A DNA stretch of 59,498 nt, taken from assembly GCA_964560875.1 (NCBI GenBank), contig CAZLMW010000043.1, positions 1 to 59,498 of the forward strand. Direction: 5' to 3'. The DNA comes from CAZLMW01 sp964560875 (GTDB taxonomy: Bacteria > Myxococcota_A > UBA9042). Both the position numbers and the translations under genes were made by a program. Under the pieces are notes generated by a model. The model was not told where the DNA came from and did not search any database. It saw only the letters and a program-made list of their open reading frames with translations. Below, one piece after another: positions 9,837 through 22,000 of this stretch; the stretch's first letter is position 1; the number at the start of each line of letters is the position of its first letter.

Positions 9837-12800
9837 ATGTTGATCCGACCTCGCGCGACACGCGCGCACGTTCGCTTCGTGACCCTGGCCCTGGCCGGCG
9901 CCCTCGCGCTGACCGTTGGCTGCGGCACGGTGCCCGGCGACGGCACCGAAAACGACGCAAGCGCGGACGCAGGAACCGAAACCGACACAACCAAGACGGT
10001 CGACACCGGCCCGTCACACGCCGATGTTGCGGCGGTTGACGCGGCGGCCTGCCCGGGAGCGCTGGGCTGCGCCTGCAAGCAGGACAACGAGTGTGCGAGC
10101 GGCGTATGTACGGTCGCCAAGGGCGCGGCCGAAGGAATCTGCGTTTCCGCCTGCGGGCTCGACTGCGACGACAAGAACGCGTGCACCGTCGACCTGTGTG
10201 TCGCCGCCACATCCGTCGATGCGAAGGCTAGCTGCTCACACACCAACGGCCCCGACGGCGAAATCTGCACCGACGGCACGCTGTGCACCAAGGGCGACAC
10301 CTGCCTGGCGGGCGCGTGCGAAGGAAACGCGGTGGACTGCGACGACGGCTCGGACTGCACCGTGGACTGGTGCCACCCGGCCGAAGGCTGCAAGCACGAC
10401 GAGCGCAAGGGCGGCTGCGACGACGGCGACGCCTGCACGATCGGCGACACCTGCGTCAGCGGTGGCTGTGCGCCCGGCAAACCGCAGGACTGCGAGGACG
10501 GCAACCCCTGCACCACCAACACATGCGACGCCGCAACCGGCTGCAAGAAGGCCGACGCCGACGGCGCGTCCTGCAGCGACGGCAACACGTGCACCGCCGG
10601 TGATACCTGCAAAGTGGGCGCCTGCGAGCCGGGCAAACAGCTCGTGTGCGACGACGACAACCCGTGCACGAAGGACGGCTGCGTGGCCGGCGACGGACCG
10701 AAAAGCGGCTGCGCGCACAAGGGCGTCAAGGGCGCTCCGTGCGACGATGGCAGCGCGTGCACGGTCGGCGATGCCTGCCAGGTGGCCAAGGACGGCAAGG
10801 CCAGCTGCGTTTCGGGCGCGGCACAGCCATGCGATGACGGCAACCCCTGCACGACCGACACCTGCGACGCCAAGACCGGCTGCTCGTCGACCCCGCTCAA
10901 GGCCGGCGCGCCCTGCGACGACGGCAACGCCTGCACGGTCGCCGATGCCTGCACCAACGGCGGCTGCAAGGGCGGCAAGCCGCTCAACTGCGACGACGGC
11001 AAAGCCTGCACCAAGGACAGCTGCGACCTGCAAATGGGCTGCGTCATCATCAACAGCGACGGCAGCAAGTGCATCCCCGCAAACAACAGCTGCACGGTCG
11101 GCGGCGTGTGCGCCAAGGGCGCGTGCAAGCCGGTCGCCCAGGTCGGCTGCGACGACGGCAACCCGTGCACCACCGATACCTGCAACAACAACGCCGGTAG
11201 CTGCGTGTTCACCCCGGTCAAGGACGGCACCGGCTGCAATGACGGCCTGCCCTGCACCGGCGCCGACGCCTGCAAAGCGGGCGCCTGCAACGGCGTCGCC
11301 ATCAAGTGCGACGACAACAACGTGTGCACGGTCGATTCATGCGACGGGCTCAAGGGCTGCGTCTACAAGCCCCTGTCGAACACCGGCTGTAGCGATGGCA
11401 GCGTCTGCACCACCGGCGACCGCTGCGAAAAGGGTATCTGCAAGGCCGGCAAGGTCCAGGAGTGCGGCGACAACAACGCGTGCACCGACGATAGTTGCGA
11501 CCCGAAGAAGGGCTGCATCAACGCCAACAACAAGGCGCCCTGCGACGACAGCAACCCGTGCACCGAAAACGACGCGTGCGGCGGCGGCAGCTGCAAGGGC
11601 GGCCCGGCCAAGAAGTGCGACGATGGCAACGGCTGCACGGTCGACATCTGCAACGCCGGCCTGAGCGGCGAAAAACCCGGCTGCCAGTTCCTCGCCAACA
11701 AGGGCGCGGGCTGCACCGACAACAACGTCTGCACCCAGGGCGACACCTGCCAGCCTGGCAAGGACGGCAAGCCGCAATGCATCCCCGGACCGATCCAGGT
11801 GTGCGACGACCAGAACGTCTGCACGGACGACTGGTGCGACCCGAAGAAGGGTTGCCAGGCCAAGCCGAACACAGCCAGCTGCACCGACAACGACGTCTGC
11901 ACCGTCGGCGACGCCTGCAAAGTGACCGCCTGCGTGCCCGGGCCCTACCAGAACTGCGACGACGAGAACGTGTGCACGGTCGACACGTGCGATCCCAAGA
12001 CCGGCTGCAAGCACGCATTCGCGCCCAGCAAGTGCGACGACGGAAACGCGTGCACGGTTGGCGACGCTTGCAACAACGGCAAGTGCCTCGCCGGCAAAGC
12101 GCAGCTGTGCAACGACGGCAACGCGTGCACCGACGACACCTGCGCCACCGACAAGGGCTGCGTGCACAAGGCCAACGCCTCCCCCTGCAGCGACGGCAAC
12201 GCCTGTTCGCTCGGTGACGGCTGCGCCAAGGGCGCCTGCGTGGCGGGCAAGGGCATCAAGAACTGCGACGACTTCGACGTCTGCTCCTACGACGTCTGCT
12301 ACCCCGACAGCGGCTGCAAGCACCTCGCCAACACGGCGTCCTGCGATGACGGCAACAAGTGCACCGTCGACGACACCTGCAAGGGCCTCAAGTGCGTCGC
12401 CGGACCGGCCGTCAACTGCGACGACAGCAACCTGTGCACAAACGACATCTGCGAGCCCAAGCTCGGCTGCACCCACAAGAAGAACAACAGCAAGCCGTTT
12501 TCCGCGCTCGTCGACGACGGCTCGACCAACAGCGGCAAGTGGAAGTTCGCGGCCAGCACGGGCGCGGTCCGGTTCACGCACTCGGGTTCGGGTTGGTACC
12601 AGCTGTCCGGCGCCCACAACGCCACGCACACGATGACGCTGCAGGCCAAGGTCGACCTGTCGTGCGCGTTCGATCCGGTGTTCTACTTCGTCGACCGCTT
12701 CTACCGCGGCTACCACCGCATCGACGTCTCGTCGGATAACGGCAAGAACTGGACGACGCTGCTCATCCGCAATAACGAGAGCGACTACATCTGGCGGCGC

Positions 12801-15800
12801 CGGGCGGTGTCGCTCGACGGCTACAAGGGCAAGACGATCCTGCTGCGATTCCAGTCGGTGATGCACAGCACCGCCTACTGGTGGCATATCCGCGACATCG
12901 AGGTGAAGGAACGCGACCCGCTGCCCAAGATCGTGCCGTGGGGAGCCAAGCTCGGCTGCTCCAACATCCGCACCGAAGGCATCGCGTGGTCGTGCAACGT
13001 CGACGGCACGGGCTACCAGCTCAACTACAAGGGCCTCAACCAGTCGCCCAACCCGAACGGCTACAACAGCGTCGCCCTGTACAACGTCCGGCTCGACATC
13101 TCGAAGGTGCCCGCACCTTGGTTGTCGTTCGAGGAGCGACGTTACTACGGCGAGCTTCGCGTGGACGCCCGCATCGCTGGCGGCGACTGGAAGCAGGTGT
13201 TCTACCGCGCCGACAATACCGACTACAGCTGGCGTAAGCGGCACGTCGACCTGTCCGACTTCAAGACCAAGCTGGTCGAGGTACGCCTGAGGGTGCGGCG
13301 CACAAACAGCAACTCCAACTACTGGGGCGATCTGCGCAACATCCAGTTCGGCAGCAAGCCGGTGCCGCCCACACCCATCAAGTTTGGCGCTGGGCTGACC
13401 AAGTGCGCCGACTGGATGCTCGACAACGCCGTGTGGAAATGCGACCCCGCGGCGACGACGTGGGTGCTGCGTGCCCAGTCCGATGCGCCCGGCGCGAAGA
13501 CGGCCAACTCCTACTCGCACTACGCGACGTTCAAGCGGGCCATCAACCTCGCTGGCGCCAAGAAGCCGGTGCTGCGTTTCAGCCACCGCTTCTACCGCGG
13601 CTACAACTACATCCAGGCCTCGGCCGACGGTCTCAACTGGACCACGCTCAAGCAGACGCCGTCGGGTCCCGGCCACCACGACTACGTGTGGCGCAGCGAG
13701 ACGATTGACCTCGATCAGTTCGGCGGCGCGAAGATGTGGCTGCGGTTCCGCGCGACCCCCTACTACACCAACATGTGGTGGGAGCTGCGCAATGTCCGCA
13801 TCGTCGAAAAGCCCAAGCCGTATCCCTCCGCGGCCTTTACGACGCCCAAACACAGCTGCGGCGACTGGACCTGGGAGGGCACCAGTTGGCGCTGCGACAA
13901 GGACACCAAGGCCTACCAGTTCAAGTACCAGGGCATCACCACGCAGCCCAACACCAACAACTACTGGCAGGCGCTGACCTACAAGAAGACGCTCGACCTG
14001 TCCAAGACCAAGTCGCCTGCGCTCAAGCTGTGGTTGCGCCACTACTACGGTGACATTCGCTTCGAGGCTCGCAAGGGCGACGGCAGCGGCGAATGGGAGC
14101 TGCTGTGGTCGATTCCGCACCGCGTCGACCCGATCTGGCGCCCGCTGGTGATTCCGCTGGGCGCGTTCAAGAAGACCGGTGTGGTGCTGCGCATCCAGGC
14201 CAAGCCCCGCCACCAGAGCTACTGGGCCGAGTTCAAGGGCATCGAGTTCATCGATGTGAAGCCACCCGGGTCGGACAAACCCAAGCTCGTCGAATCGTGT
14301 GCGGGCTGGGTCTTCGAAGGCAAGTCGTGGAGCTGCAACAGCGCCGGCAAGCCGTGGGAGCTGCGTTATGCCGGCACCAACGAATCGGTCAACACCAACA
14401 GCTACGAGCACCACGCCACGACCAAGACGCGCGTCGACCTGGCGGGCTTGAAGAACCCGGTGCTGCAGTTCACCGACCGGCACTACTACGGGGATCTGCA
14501 GGTTCTCGTCAGCACCGACGCGACGAACTGGGTCAAGGTGTACAGCCACCCGAATTCGCGCCACGAGGTGGAGCGCTGGCAGGAGGTCAGCCTCGCGCAG
14601 TGGAAGGGCGATAAGGTCTGGATTCGCGCGACCGCCAAGCCGCACCACCCCAGCTACTGGGGCGAGCTGGACGACATCAAGGTGACCGAATACGTGGCGC
14701 CCAAGGTGGCCAAGCCCGGCGACCCAATCTCACCGGCCGACATGCGCATGGAAGGCGACTGGGCGTACAACTCGGCGCACAAGCACTACATCACCGGCAA
14801 GCTCTACACGTCGCAAGATAAGTCGCTGATCTTCAAGAAGGTCTACGACCTGAGCGGCGCCAAACGTCCGGTCATCAGCTTCGAGCACGCGTGGGAGTAT
14901 GGGTACGGCCATCTGGACGTGAGCACGGACGGCAAGTCCTGGACCACGATCTGGTATCGGAAGTTCCACGGCTACTACCAGCGCGTGCCCGAACCGACAT
15001 TCATCGACCTGAGCAGCTACGTCGGCATCAAGGCGCTGCGGATCCGCTTCCGCTACCGAGGATCGCATTCGAGCGTGAGCTCATGGACCATCGCGAACCT
15101 GTCGCTGGCGGAATACGTCGCGCCCAAGGCCGTCGCGGCGCCGCTGTCGCTGACCGACGCGCATTTCCGGCTCACCGGCTTGTGGACCTACAACGGCGCG
15201 CACAAGAAGTGGCTGCTCAACAACCCGCAGACGTCGCAAAGCAGCCACTTGTCCAACGCGTACCACTGGCTGTGGTCGAAGGTCGCGTTCAACCTCACCG
15301 CGCTGAAAAACCCGACGCTGAAGTTCCGCCAGCTGAACAGCGGAACGACCCGTCACGTGGACGTGAGCGTGGATGGCGGAGAGACCTGGCAACGCGCCGC
15401 GGATGTGCAGCACCCCAACCACAACATTATTTGGCGGTGGGTCTCGGTCGACCTGACGCCGTGGCGCGCGTCGAAGCGGGCGCTCATCCGCCTCACCGTG
15501 CGGCCCGATAGCGCGACGCGTTGGTGGCAGGTGCGGGATCTCAGCATCGCGGAGCGGGCCAAGCAGGTCGTCGTCAAAGCGGGCTATACGGCCAAGAAGA
15601 ACGACTGGAACCTCGAGACAGGCTGGAACTGGAACGACGGGCTCGACCTGCTCGAGCGCAAGCAGTACGCAATCGGCCAGTACACACGCGCCCAGGTCAC
15701 CAAGGCGTGGGACCTGAGCGGGGCCAAGGCGCCCAAGCTCGAGTTCGAGGAGCGCTACCAATCGTCGACCCGCGCCATCTACATCAGCGTCGACGGACTG

Positions 15801-15971
15801 GCCTGGGAACGCGTGTTCAACCAGGGCGGCAGCCAGACGACGTGGAAGAAGCGGTCCATCGACCTGGCCAAGTTCAAGGGCACCAAGTCGCTGTACGTGC
15901 GGCTCGAAGCCCACATCGGCTCCATCTCCTACTTCTGGCGGGTTCGCAACCTGAAGGTGGTGAACCAATGA
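9837..15971 (+). CDS. Giant Cys-stalk/jelly-roll lipoprotein, array copy 1 (type A)
   Basis: First of four tandem paralogues, 2044 residues. The lipobox is LTVGC (Cys29), followed by an Asp/Thr linker to about residue 70. Residues about 72-884 carry 15 double Cys units of about 52 residues (CDDGNPCTTDTC, then CDDGNACTVxDxC), similar to Dictyostelium CTDC repeats. Residues about 886-2044 hold 8 modules of about 145 residues with a MAM-like jelly-roll signature: DLSxxKxPxLxF, VSxDGxxW, DYxWR, DLSxYKGK, IRFR, YWWxIR. Modules 2-5 carry a Cys pair around xxEGxxW. No catalytic residues are evident; an adhesin or surface-coat role is inferred. The start follows GGAG with 6 bases spacing, better than the ATG 12 bases or the GTG 54 bases upstream. 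A type A Cys unit 1 and a long insert in unit 10 link it to copy 3. Confidence 0.88.
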   Translation: MLIRPRATRAHVRFVTLALAGALALTVGCGTVPGDGTENDASADAGTETDTTKTVDTGPSHADVAAVDAAACPGALGCACKQDNECASGVCTVAKGAAEGICVSACGLDCDDKNACTVDLCVAATSVDAKASCSHTNGPDGEICTDGTLCTKGDTCLAGACEGNAVDCDDGSDCTVDWCHPAEGCKHDERKGGCDDGDACTIGDTCVSGGCAPGKPQDCEDGNPCTTNTCDAATGCKKADADGASCSDGNTCTAGDTCKVGACEPGKQLVCDDDNPCTKDGCVAGDGPKSGCAHKGVKGAPCDDGSACTVGDACQVAKDGKASCVSGAAQPCDDGNPCTTDTCDAKTGCSSTPLKAGAPCDDGNACTVADACTNGGCKGGKPLNCDDGKACTKDSCDLQMGCVIINSDGSKCIPANNSCTVGGVCAKGACKPVAQVGCDDGNPCTTDTCNNNAGSCVFTPVKDGTGCNDGLPCTGADACKAGACNGVAIKCDDNNVCTVDSCDGLKGCVYKPLSNTGCSDGSVCTTGDRCEKGICKAGKVQECGDNNACTDDSCDPKKGCINANNKAPCDDSNPCTENDACGGGSCKGGPAKKCDDGNGCTVDICNAGLSGEKPGCQFLANKGAGCTDNNVCTQGDTCQPGKDGKPQCIPGPIQVCDDQNVCTDDWCDPKKGCQAKPNTASCTDNDVCTVGDACKVTACVPGPYQNCDDENVCTVDTCDPKTGCKHAFAPSKCDDGNACTVGDACNNGKCLAGKAQLCNDGNACTDDTCATDKGCVHKANASPCSDGNACSLGDGCAKGACVAGKGIKNCDDFDVCSYDVCYPDSGCKHLANTASCDDGNKCTVDDTCKGLKCVAGPAVNCDDSNLCTNDICEPKLGCTHKKNNSKPFSALVDDGSTNSGKWKFAASTGAVRFTHSGSGWYQLSGAHNATHTMTLQAKVDLSCAFDPVFYFVDRFYRGYHRIDVSSDNGKNWTTLLIRNNESDYIWRRRAVSLDGYKGKTILLRFQSVMHSTAYWWHIRDIEVKERDPLPKIVPWGAKLGCSNIRTEGIAWSCNVDGTGYQLNYKGLNQSPNPNGYNSVALYNVRLDISKVPAPWLSFEERRYYGELRVDARIAGGDWKQVFYRADNTDYSWRKRHVDLSDFKTKLVEVRLRVRRTNSNSNYWGDLRNIQFGSKPVPPTPIKFGAGLTKCADWMLDNAVWKCDPAATTWVLRAQSDAPGAKTANSYSHYATFKRAINLAGAKKPVLRFSHRFYRGYNYIQASADGLNWTTLKQTPSGPGHHDYVWRSETIDLDQFGGAKMWLRFRATPYYTNMWWELRNVRIVEKPKPYPSAAFTTPKHSCGDWTWEGTSWRCDKDTKAYQFKYQGITTQPNTNNYWQALTYKKTLDLSKTKSPALKLWLRHYYGDIRFEARKGDGSGEWELLWSIPHRVDPIWRPLVIPLGAFKKTGVVLRIQAKPRHQSYWAEFKGIEFIDVKPPGSDKPKLVESCAGWVFEGKSWSCNSAGKPWELRYAGTNESVNTNSYEHHATTKTRVDLAGLKNPVLQFTDRHYYGDLQVLVSTDATNWVKVYSHPNSRHEVERWQEVSLAQWKGDKVWIRATAKPHHPSYWGELDDIKVTEYVAPKVAKPGDPISPADMRMEGDWAYNSAHKHYITGKLYTSQDKSLIFKKVYDLSGAKRPVISFEHAWEYGYGHLDVSTDGKSWTTIWYRKFHGYYQRVPEPTFIDLSSYVGIKALRIRFRYRGSHSSVSSWTIANLSLAEYVAPKAVAAPLSLTDAHFRLTGLWTYNGAHKKWLLNNPQTSQSSHLSNAYHWLWSKVAFNLTALKNPTLKFRQLNSGTTRHVDVSVDGGETWQRAADVQHPNHNIIWRWVSVDLTPWRASKRALIRLTVRPDSATRWWQVRDLSIAERAKQVVVKAGYTAKKNDWNLETGWNWNDGLDLLERKQYAIGQYTRAQVTKAWDLSGAKAPKLEFEERYQSSTRAIYISVDGLAWERVFNQGGSQTTWKKRSIDLAKFKGTKSLYVRLEAHIGSISYFWRVRNLKVVNQ

Positions 15972-16000
15972 ACAACGCGATGACGACACGAGGTACTACG

Positions 16001-19000
16001 ATGCGTTCACGCAGCTCACAGCTGTTGGGTCGCGGCGCCGTCTTTGCGCTCGCCGTGATGCTGGTGGCAAGCGCTCCAGGATGCGGAGACGACGTCGGCG
16101 AAGAGCTGGCGCTCGACGCGACGGCTGGAGACGGGGTCACCGAAGGCGACGGTGAAAGTGACGCCGGACCGGTCGATTCGGGCTGCACGCGCGGCGTCGG
16201 GTGTGCATGTACGGCCGACGACGAATGCGACTCCGGCCTCTGCCACACGGTCGGCACCTTCACGGTGTGCGCCAAGCCATGCGAGACCGGCGGCAAGAAG
16301 GGCTGCGACGACGGCAACCCATGCACGACGGGTCTATGTCAGCCTGGTTTGGCCGCGGATAAGGACGCCAAGTGCATCCAGTCGCCGCTGAAAAACGGCG
16401 CGCCCTGCGACGACGGCAACGTCTGTTCATCGCAGGATCGGTGTATCGCGGGCGTCTGCGGCGGCGATCTGCTCGTCTGCAACGACAGCAACCCGTGCAC
16501 GACCGACACCTGCGACAAGACCGGCGGCTGCACCTACACGGCCAAAGACGGGGCGCCCTGCGACGATGGCAGCACGTGCACGACCGCCGATGCGTGCAAG
16601 GACAAAGCTTGCGCTAGCGGCAAGGCCATCGACTGCGACGACAACAACCCCTGCACGACCGACACCTGCGACGCCAAGGCCGGCTGCCAGCACGCCTCGA
16701 CCAAGGCCGCTTGCGACGACGGCGACGCTTGCACGACCAAAGACAGCTGCAAGGGCGGTGTCTGCGTGCCCGGCCCGGCGGCTGTGTGCGACGACAACAA
16801 CCCGTGCACCAAGGACGCCTGCTTGCCCGCGAGCGGCTGCACCGTGACCGACAACGACGGCGCGACCTGCAACGACGGCAGCGTTTGCACCGTCGGCGAC
16901 GCCTGCAAGGGCGGCACCTGCCTGCCCACCAAGGACCAGGACTGCGACGACGGCAACCCGTGCACGACCGACACCTGCGACCACAAGACCGGTTGCCAGT
17001 ACGCCAAGGCCGACGGCAGCGCGTGCGACGACGGAACCACCTGCACCACGGCCGACAAGTGCAAGGGCGGCGCATGCAAACCCGGCAAGCTGCTCGCCTG
17101 CGATGACGGCAACCCCTGCACGGCCGATTCGTGCGACCCGGTCAAGGGCTGCGTCGCCAAGAACGTCGATGGCCGCGTCTGCGTACCCGCCACGAACACC
17201 TGCGACACCGGCGGCCAGTGCAAGGCCGGCGCGTGCAAGACCGTCAAAGCGACAAGCTGCAACGACGGCAACCCCTGCACGGCCGACACCTGCGACAAGT
17301 TGAGCGGCGCCTGCGTCTACACCAAGATCGCCGACGGCGGGGCCTGCAACGACGGCAACGCCTGCCTCGCCAAGGAGACCTGTCAGAAGGGCGCCTGCAT
17401 CGGCTCACCCGCCAACTGCGACGACAAGAACCCGTGCACGGTCGACACGTGCGACGCGGTCAAGGGGTGCGGCCACGCGGCCAAGTCCGGCACAGCGCTG
17501 CCCTGCGACGACGGCAACCTCTGCACCATCAGCGACACCTGCACGGGCGTCTCCTGCCAGCCTGGCAAGCCGCAGAGCTGTGGCGACGGCAACCCGTGCA
17601 CCGACGCCGCCTGCGACCCGAAGACCGGCTGCAAACCGGGCTCCATCGCGGCCAGCTGCGACGACGGCAACGCCTGCACCGTTGGCGACGCGTGCAAAGA
17701 CGGCCATTGCAAACCGGGTGCGACCATCGACTGCGATGACGGCAACGCTTGTTCGCTCGACAGCTGCGACGTCAAGAAGGGCTGCCAGTCCAAGATCGCC
17801 GACCTGTCGTGCTCCGACGGCAGCGTCTGCACGGTCGGCGACGCGTGCAAGAACGGCACCTGCCTGGCCGGCAAGACGATGATCTGCAACGACGGCAACC
17901 CCTGCACCATCGACGTCTGCGACGCCAAGAAGGGCTGCGTCGGCAAGGACAACGCCGCCAGCTGCAACGACGGCGACGTCTGCACGAGCAACGACGTGTG
18001 CTCGGGCGGCGTATGCAAACCCGGCAGCCCGCTGTCCTGCGATGACAAGAACGGCTGCACCAAGGACTGGTGCGATCAGAAAGCCGGCTGCAAACACGCC
18101 GACACCGCCAGCAGCTGCAACGACGGCAACGCCTGCACCGTCGGTGACGGATGCAAGGACGGTAAGTGCTTCCCCGGGCCGATCCAGGTCTGCAATGACG
18201 GCAACCACTGCACGACCGACAGCTGCGACCCGAAGTCGGGTTGCGTGCAAAAACCCAACAGCCTCGGCTGCGACGACGGCAACGTCTGCACGGTCGCCGA
18301 CAAGTGCGGCAAGGGTAAATGTCAGCCCGGCACCAAGACGCTCGGCTGCAACGACGGCAACGTCTGCACCGACGACCTGTGCGACGCCAAGACCGGCTGC
18401 AAAGCCAAGCTCACCGACCGGCTCTGCAACGATGGCAACGTCTGCACGATCAAGGACGCCTGCAAGTCCGGCAAGTGCGTCGGCGGCAAGCTCAAGAGCT
18501 GCGACGACAACAACAAGTGCACCGACGACTTCTGCCACGCGACCAAGGGCTGCGTATACGTGCCCAACGGCCCATCGGTCTTCAAGCCCTTCGGCGACGC
18601 CGGGGTCAAGGACAAAGGCCAGTGGGTGTTCGCGGCGACCAAGGGCGACAAGGCGTTCGATCACCTGGCCTCGGGCTACTACGAGCTGGCCAACGCCAAG
18701 AGCGGTAGCACCCAGACAATGACGCTGTTCAAGAAGCTCGACCTGCAGTGTACGGGCGACCCCGTCCTGTACTGGGACCAGCGCTACTACGCGCGCCAGT
18801 TCTACGTCGAAGCCAGCACCAACGGTACGACCTGGGCCAAGCTCGCCGACATCCCCAGCACCCGCGACCACGTGTGGCGCGAGACGTCGGTCAGCCTCAA
18901 GCAATACAAGGGCACGGCGGTGTGGATTCGCTTCCGCGCGCTCTCGGCGGGAACCGGCTACTGGTGGCACATCCGCAACCTGCGCGTGGCCGAAAAGGAT

Positions 19001-22000
19001 AAGCCACCGGCGACCATCAACTGGACGGCGACCACGTCGTGCGCGATGTGGCGTACCGAGGGGCCCACCTGGGTCTGCGACAAGACGCTCAACCCGTATG
19101 AGCTGCGTCACCAGGGCGTCAAGCAGCTGCCCGATCCCAACGGCTACCCGAACATCATCCAGCTCGACCGGATCCTCGACGCTACGAAGGTGAAAAACCC
19201 CGCGATTTCGTTCCTCGAGCGGCACTACCACAGCAACTTCTACGTCGACGTCCGCGAGGTCGGCGGCGCGTGGGAGGCCATGTACACCCGCCAGGGCAGC
19301 GCCGACTACGTGTGGCGCAAGCGCACGCTGTACATGCCGAAGTTCGCGGGCAAGAAGCTGCAGGTCCGCCTCCGCGCGACCATGAACTCGAGCTACTGGG
19401 GCCACATCCGCAACTTCAGGCTGCTCGACAAGGCCAAACCCGGTCCGCTGGCCGTGGTGGCGGCGCCGCTCGCGCTCAAGGACTGCAAGCTGTGGTCGTT
19501 CGAAGGCAAGGCGTGGCGCTGCGACCCCAACGCGAGCGTCTGGAACCTGAGCTACGTCGGGGACTCGTCGTCGGTCTACAACACCAACGGGTACTACCAT
19601 TACGCGGACTACCAGCGGCGCATCGACCTGAGCAAGCTGAAAAACCCCGAGCTCGCGTTCGACGAGCGTCACTACAACGGCACCGTCAACTTCGAGATCA
19701 GCGAAAACGGCGTCAACTGGATCAAGCTCTGGCAGTACCCGACCGGCAGCGACCATGTTTGGCGCGAACAGCGCGTTGACCTCACCAAGTACAAGGCCAA
19801 GAAGTGGTACCTGCGCGTCAACGTCCGCCCGGGGAGCAGCAGCTACTGGGGTCACTTCCGCAACCTCCGCATCCAGGAGCGCCCCAAGCCGTGGCCGACG
19901 GTCGCGTATGGCACCAAGATCGCGTGCGGGCTCTTCAAGTTCGAAGGCAACAGCTGGGCTTGCGATGATGGCAACGACCCGTGGATGCTGCGGCTGAAGA
20001 CGACGAACGTGCAGCCCGGCACGTGGGGCTACGACCAGAGCAGCTTCCTGACCCGCTGGATCGACCTGACCAAGGCCACGTCGCCCGGCCTGGCGATGGA
20101 ATACCGCCGCTACCACACCAACATCGCCGTCGACGTCTCCGAAAACGGCACGACCTGGAAGCAGGCGTTCGGCATCAACGGAAACGCAGACTACGTGTGG
20201 CGCAAGATCCACGTCGACCTGGGGGCGTACAAGGGCAAGAAGATCCTCGTGCGGGTGCGCGGCAGGCCCAACCACTACACCTACTGGGGTGAGCTCCGAA
20301 ACATCCGATGGCTCGACATCAAGCCGGCGCCGGTCGTCAAGATGGCGACCGCGAAGATCACGTGCGCCAACTGGAGCATCGAGGGCAGCGCGTGGAAGTG
20401 CGCCGACAGCGGCAAGCCCTACCACCTGCGCTACGACGGGCTGAACACCCAGCCCAACCCCAATGGCTACCCGCACCACGCCAGCACGCGGTTCCTGCTC
20501 GACCTCACCGGCGCGAAGAACCCGACGCTGTACTTTGAGCGCCGCCGCAACAACGGCACGTTCGAGGTCTCCGTGTCCGGGCCGGTCGACGCGCGCAAGA
20601 CGATGTGGACCGACCCCGTCGGCTACGACCCCGTGTGGAAGCGCTGGGCCGTGGACCTGTCGCAGTTCGTCGGCCGCAAGATCCACGTGAGCTTCGACGT
20701 CAAACCGCACCACCCGACCTACTGGGGCGAGCTCCGCAACATCGTGCTCAAAGAGCGTGAGACGGTCGGCAAGCTGCCGCTGGGCGAGTCGCCGAACTCC
20801 AACGACTGGACCACCGAAGGGGCCTGGGTGTGGAGCCCGAAGGTCAGCCGCTGGCACCTGTCAGGCACGTTCTTTGGCGCCTGGCAGGGCGTCCTTACCA
20901 ACAAGCGAGTCGACCTGACCAAGGCCAAGGACCCGGTGCTTGAGTTCCGTGAGTCGGTGCAGACGGTCAACCGCGCCGTCCGTGTCTCGGTCGACGGCTT
21001 CACGTGGCAGAACGCCGCGCTCGATTCCGCCCAGAACGACCCGGTCGCGCGACGGAAGGTGATCAGCCTCGCCAAGTGGAAGGGCAAGCTCATCCACATC
21101 AAGTTCGACGGCTACCCGGCCAACATCAACTCGTGGTGGCAGGTGTTCGACATTCGCATCATGGAGCGGCCCGCCAAGGTCGTCGTGAAGCCGAAGACGA
21201 TGCTGACCGAAAAGCAGTGGGAAGCCGAAGGGCTGTGGAAGCGCGCGACCGACGGCTCATGGGGCATGAACGTTGGCGTCTCGGGCTCGAGCAACCACGA
21301 CATTCTCATCAATTACTGGCAGCACCTGACGTCTCGGGTCGCGTTCGACATCAGCAAGCTGACCACCCCGACCATCGTGTTCGAACAACGCTACTACCAG
21401 ACGACGGGCGCGGTTGACGTGAGCGCCGACGGCGTCTCGTGGGAGCAGGTCTGGTACCGGTCGGGTCAGACCCTGCCCGACTACTACAACCGGGTGCGGA
21501 TCCCCATCACGAAGTTCAAGAAAGGCGGCGCGCTGTACATCCGCTTCCGCAGCCATCCGAGCAACCAGCCCAACTACTGGTGGAGCGTGCGGAACATGAC
21601 CGTCATGGAGATGCCGGTGATCGCCAAGGCCGCCGCGGGTCACGTCGTCGGCAGCAACGAGTGGTACGTCTCGGGCAAGTGGACCTGGGACAGCAACAAC
21701 AAGTGGTTGCAGGTCATCGATACGAAGACCAGCCGCAGCCACTACGCCACGGTCGAACGCATCTACCAGGTCGCCAAGGGCAACAGCGCGCCCAAGCTCG
21801 AGCTCGAAGAGGCCTGGTACCGCGGCCGGCGCATCGTGGAGGTCAGCCTCGACGGCAAGTCGTGGCTCGAGGCCTACAACGAATACAACAAGGGCGTGAA
21901 AGACACGTTCGTCACCACCACGATCGACCTGGCTCCCAAGCTGGGCGGCGCGGCGACAGGGGCGACCGTCTACGTGCGGCTGCGCTGGTACGCGGTCTAC

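Noticed and set aside
10051..12490. Regularly spaced repeats resembling a CRISPR array at first glance
   Set aside because: The repeats are degenerate coding units of about 156 bases in a continuous reading frame, with no identical short repeats or unique spacers.
15521..15967. Upstream extension of array copy 2 inside copy 1
   Set aside because: It is an overlapping frame of copy 1 with Arg-rich, domain-free sequence; the lipoprotein signal begins only near 15968-16001. The same holds for 21439-22146 before copy 3.
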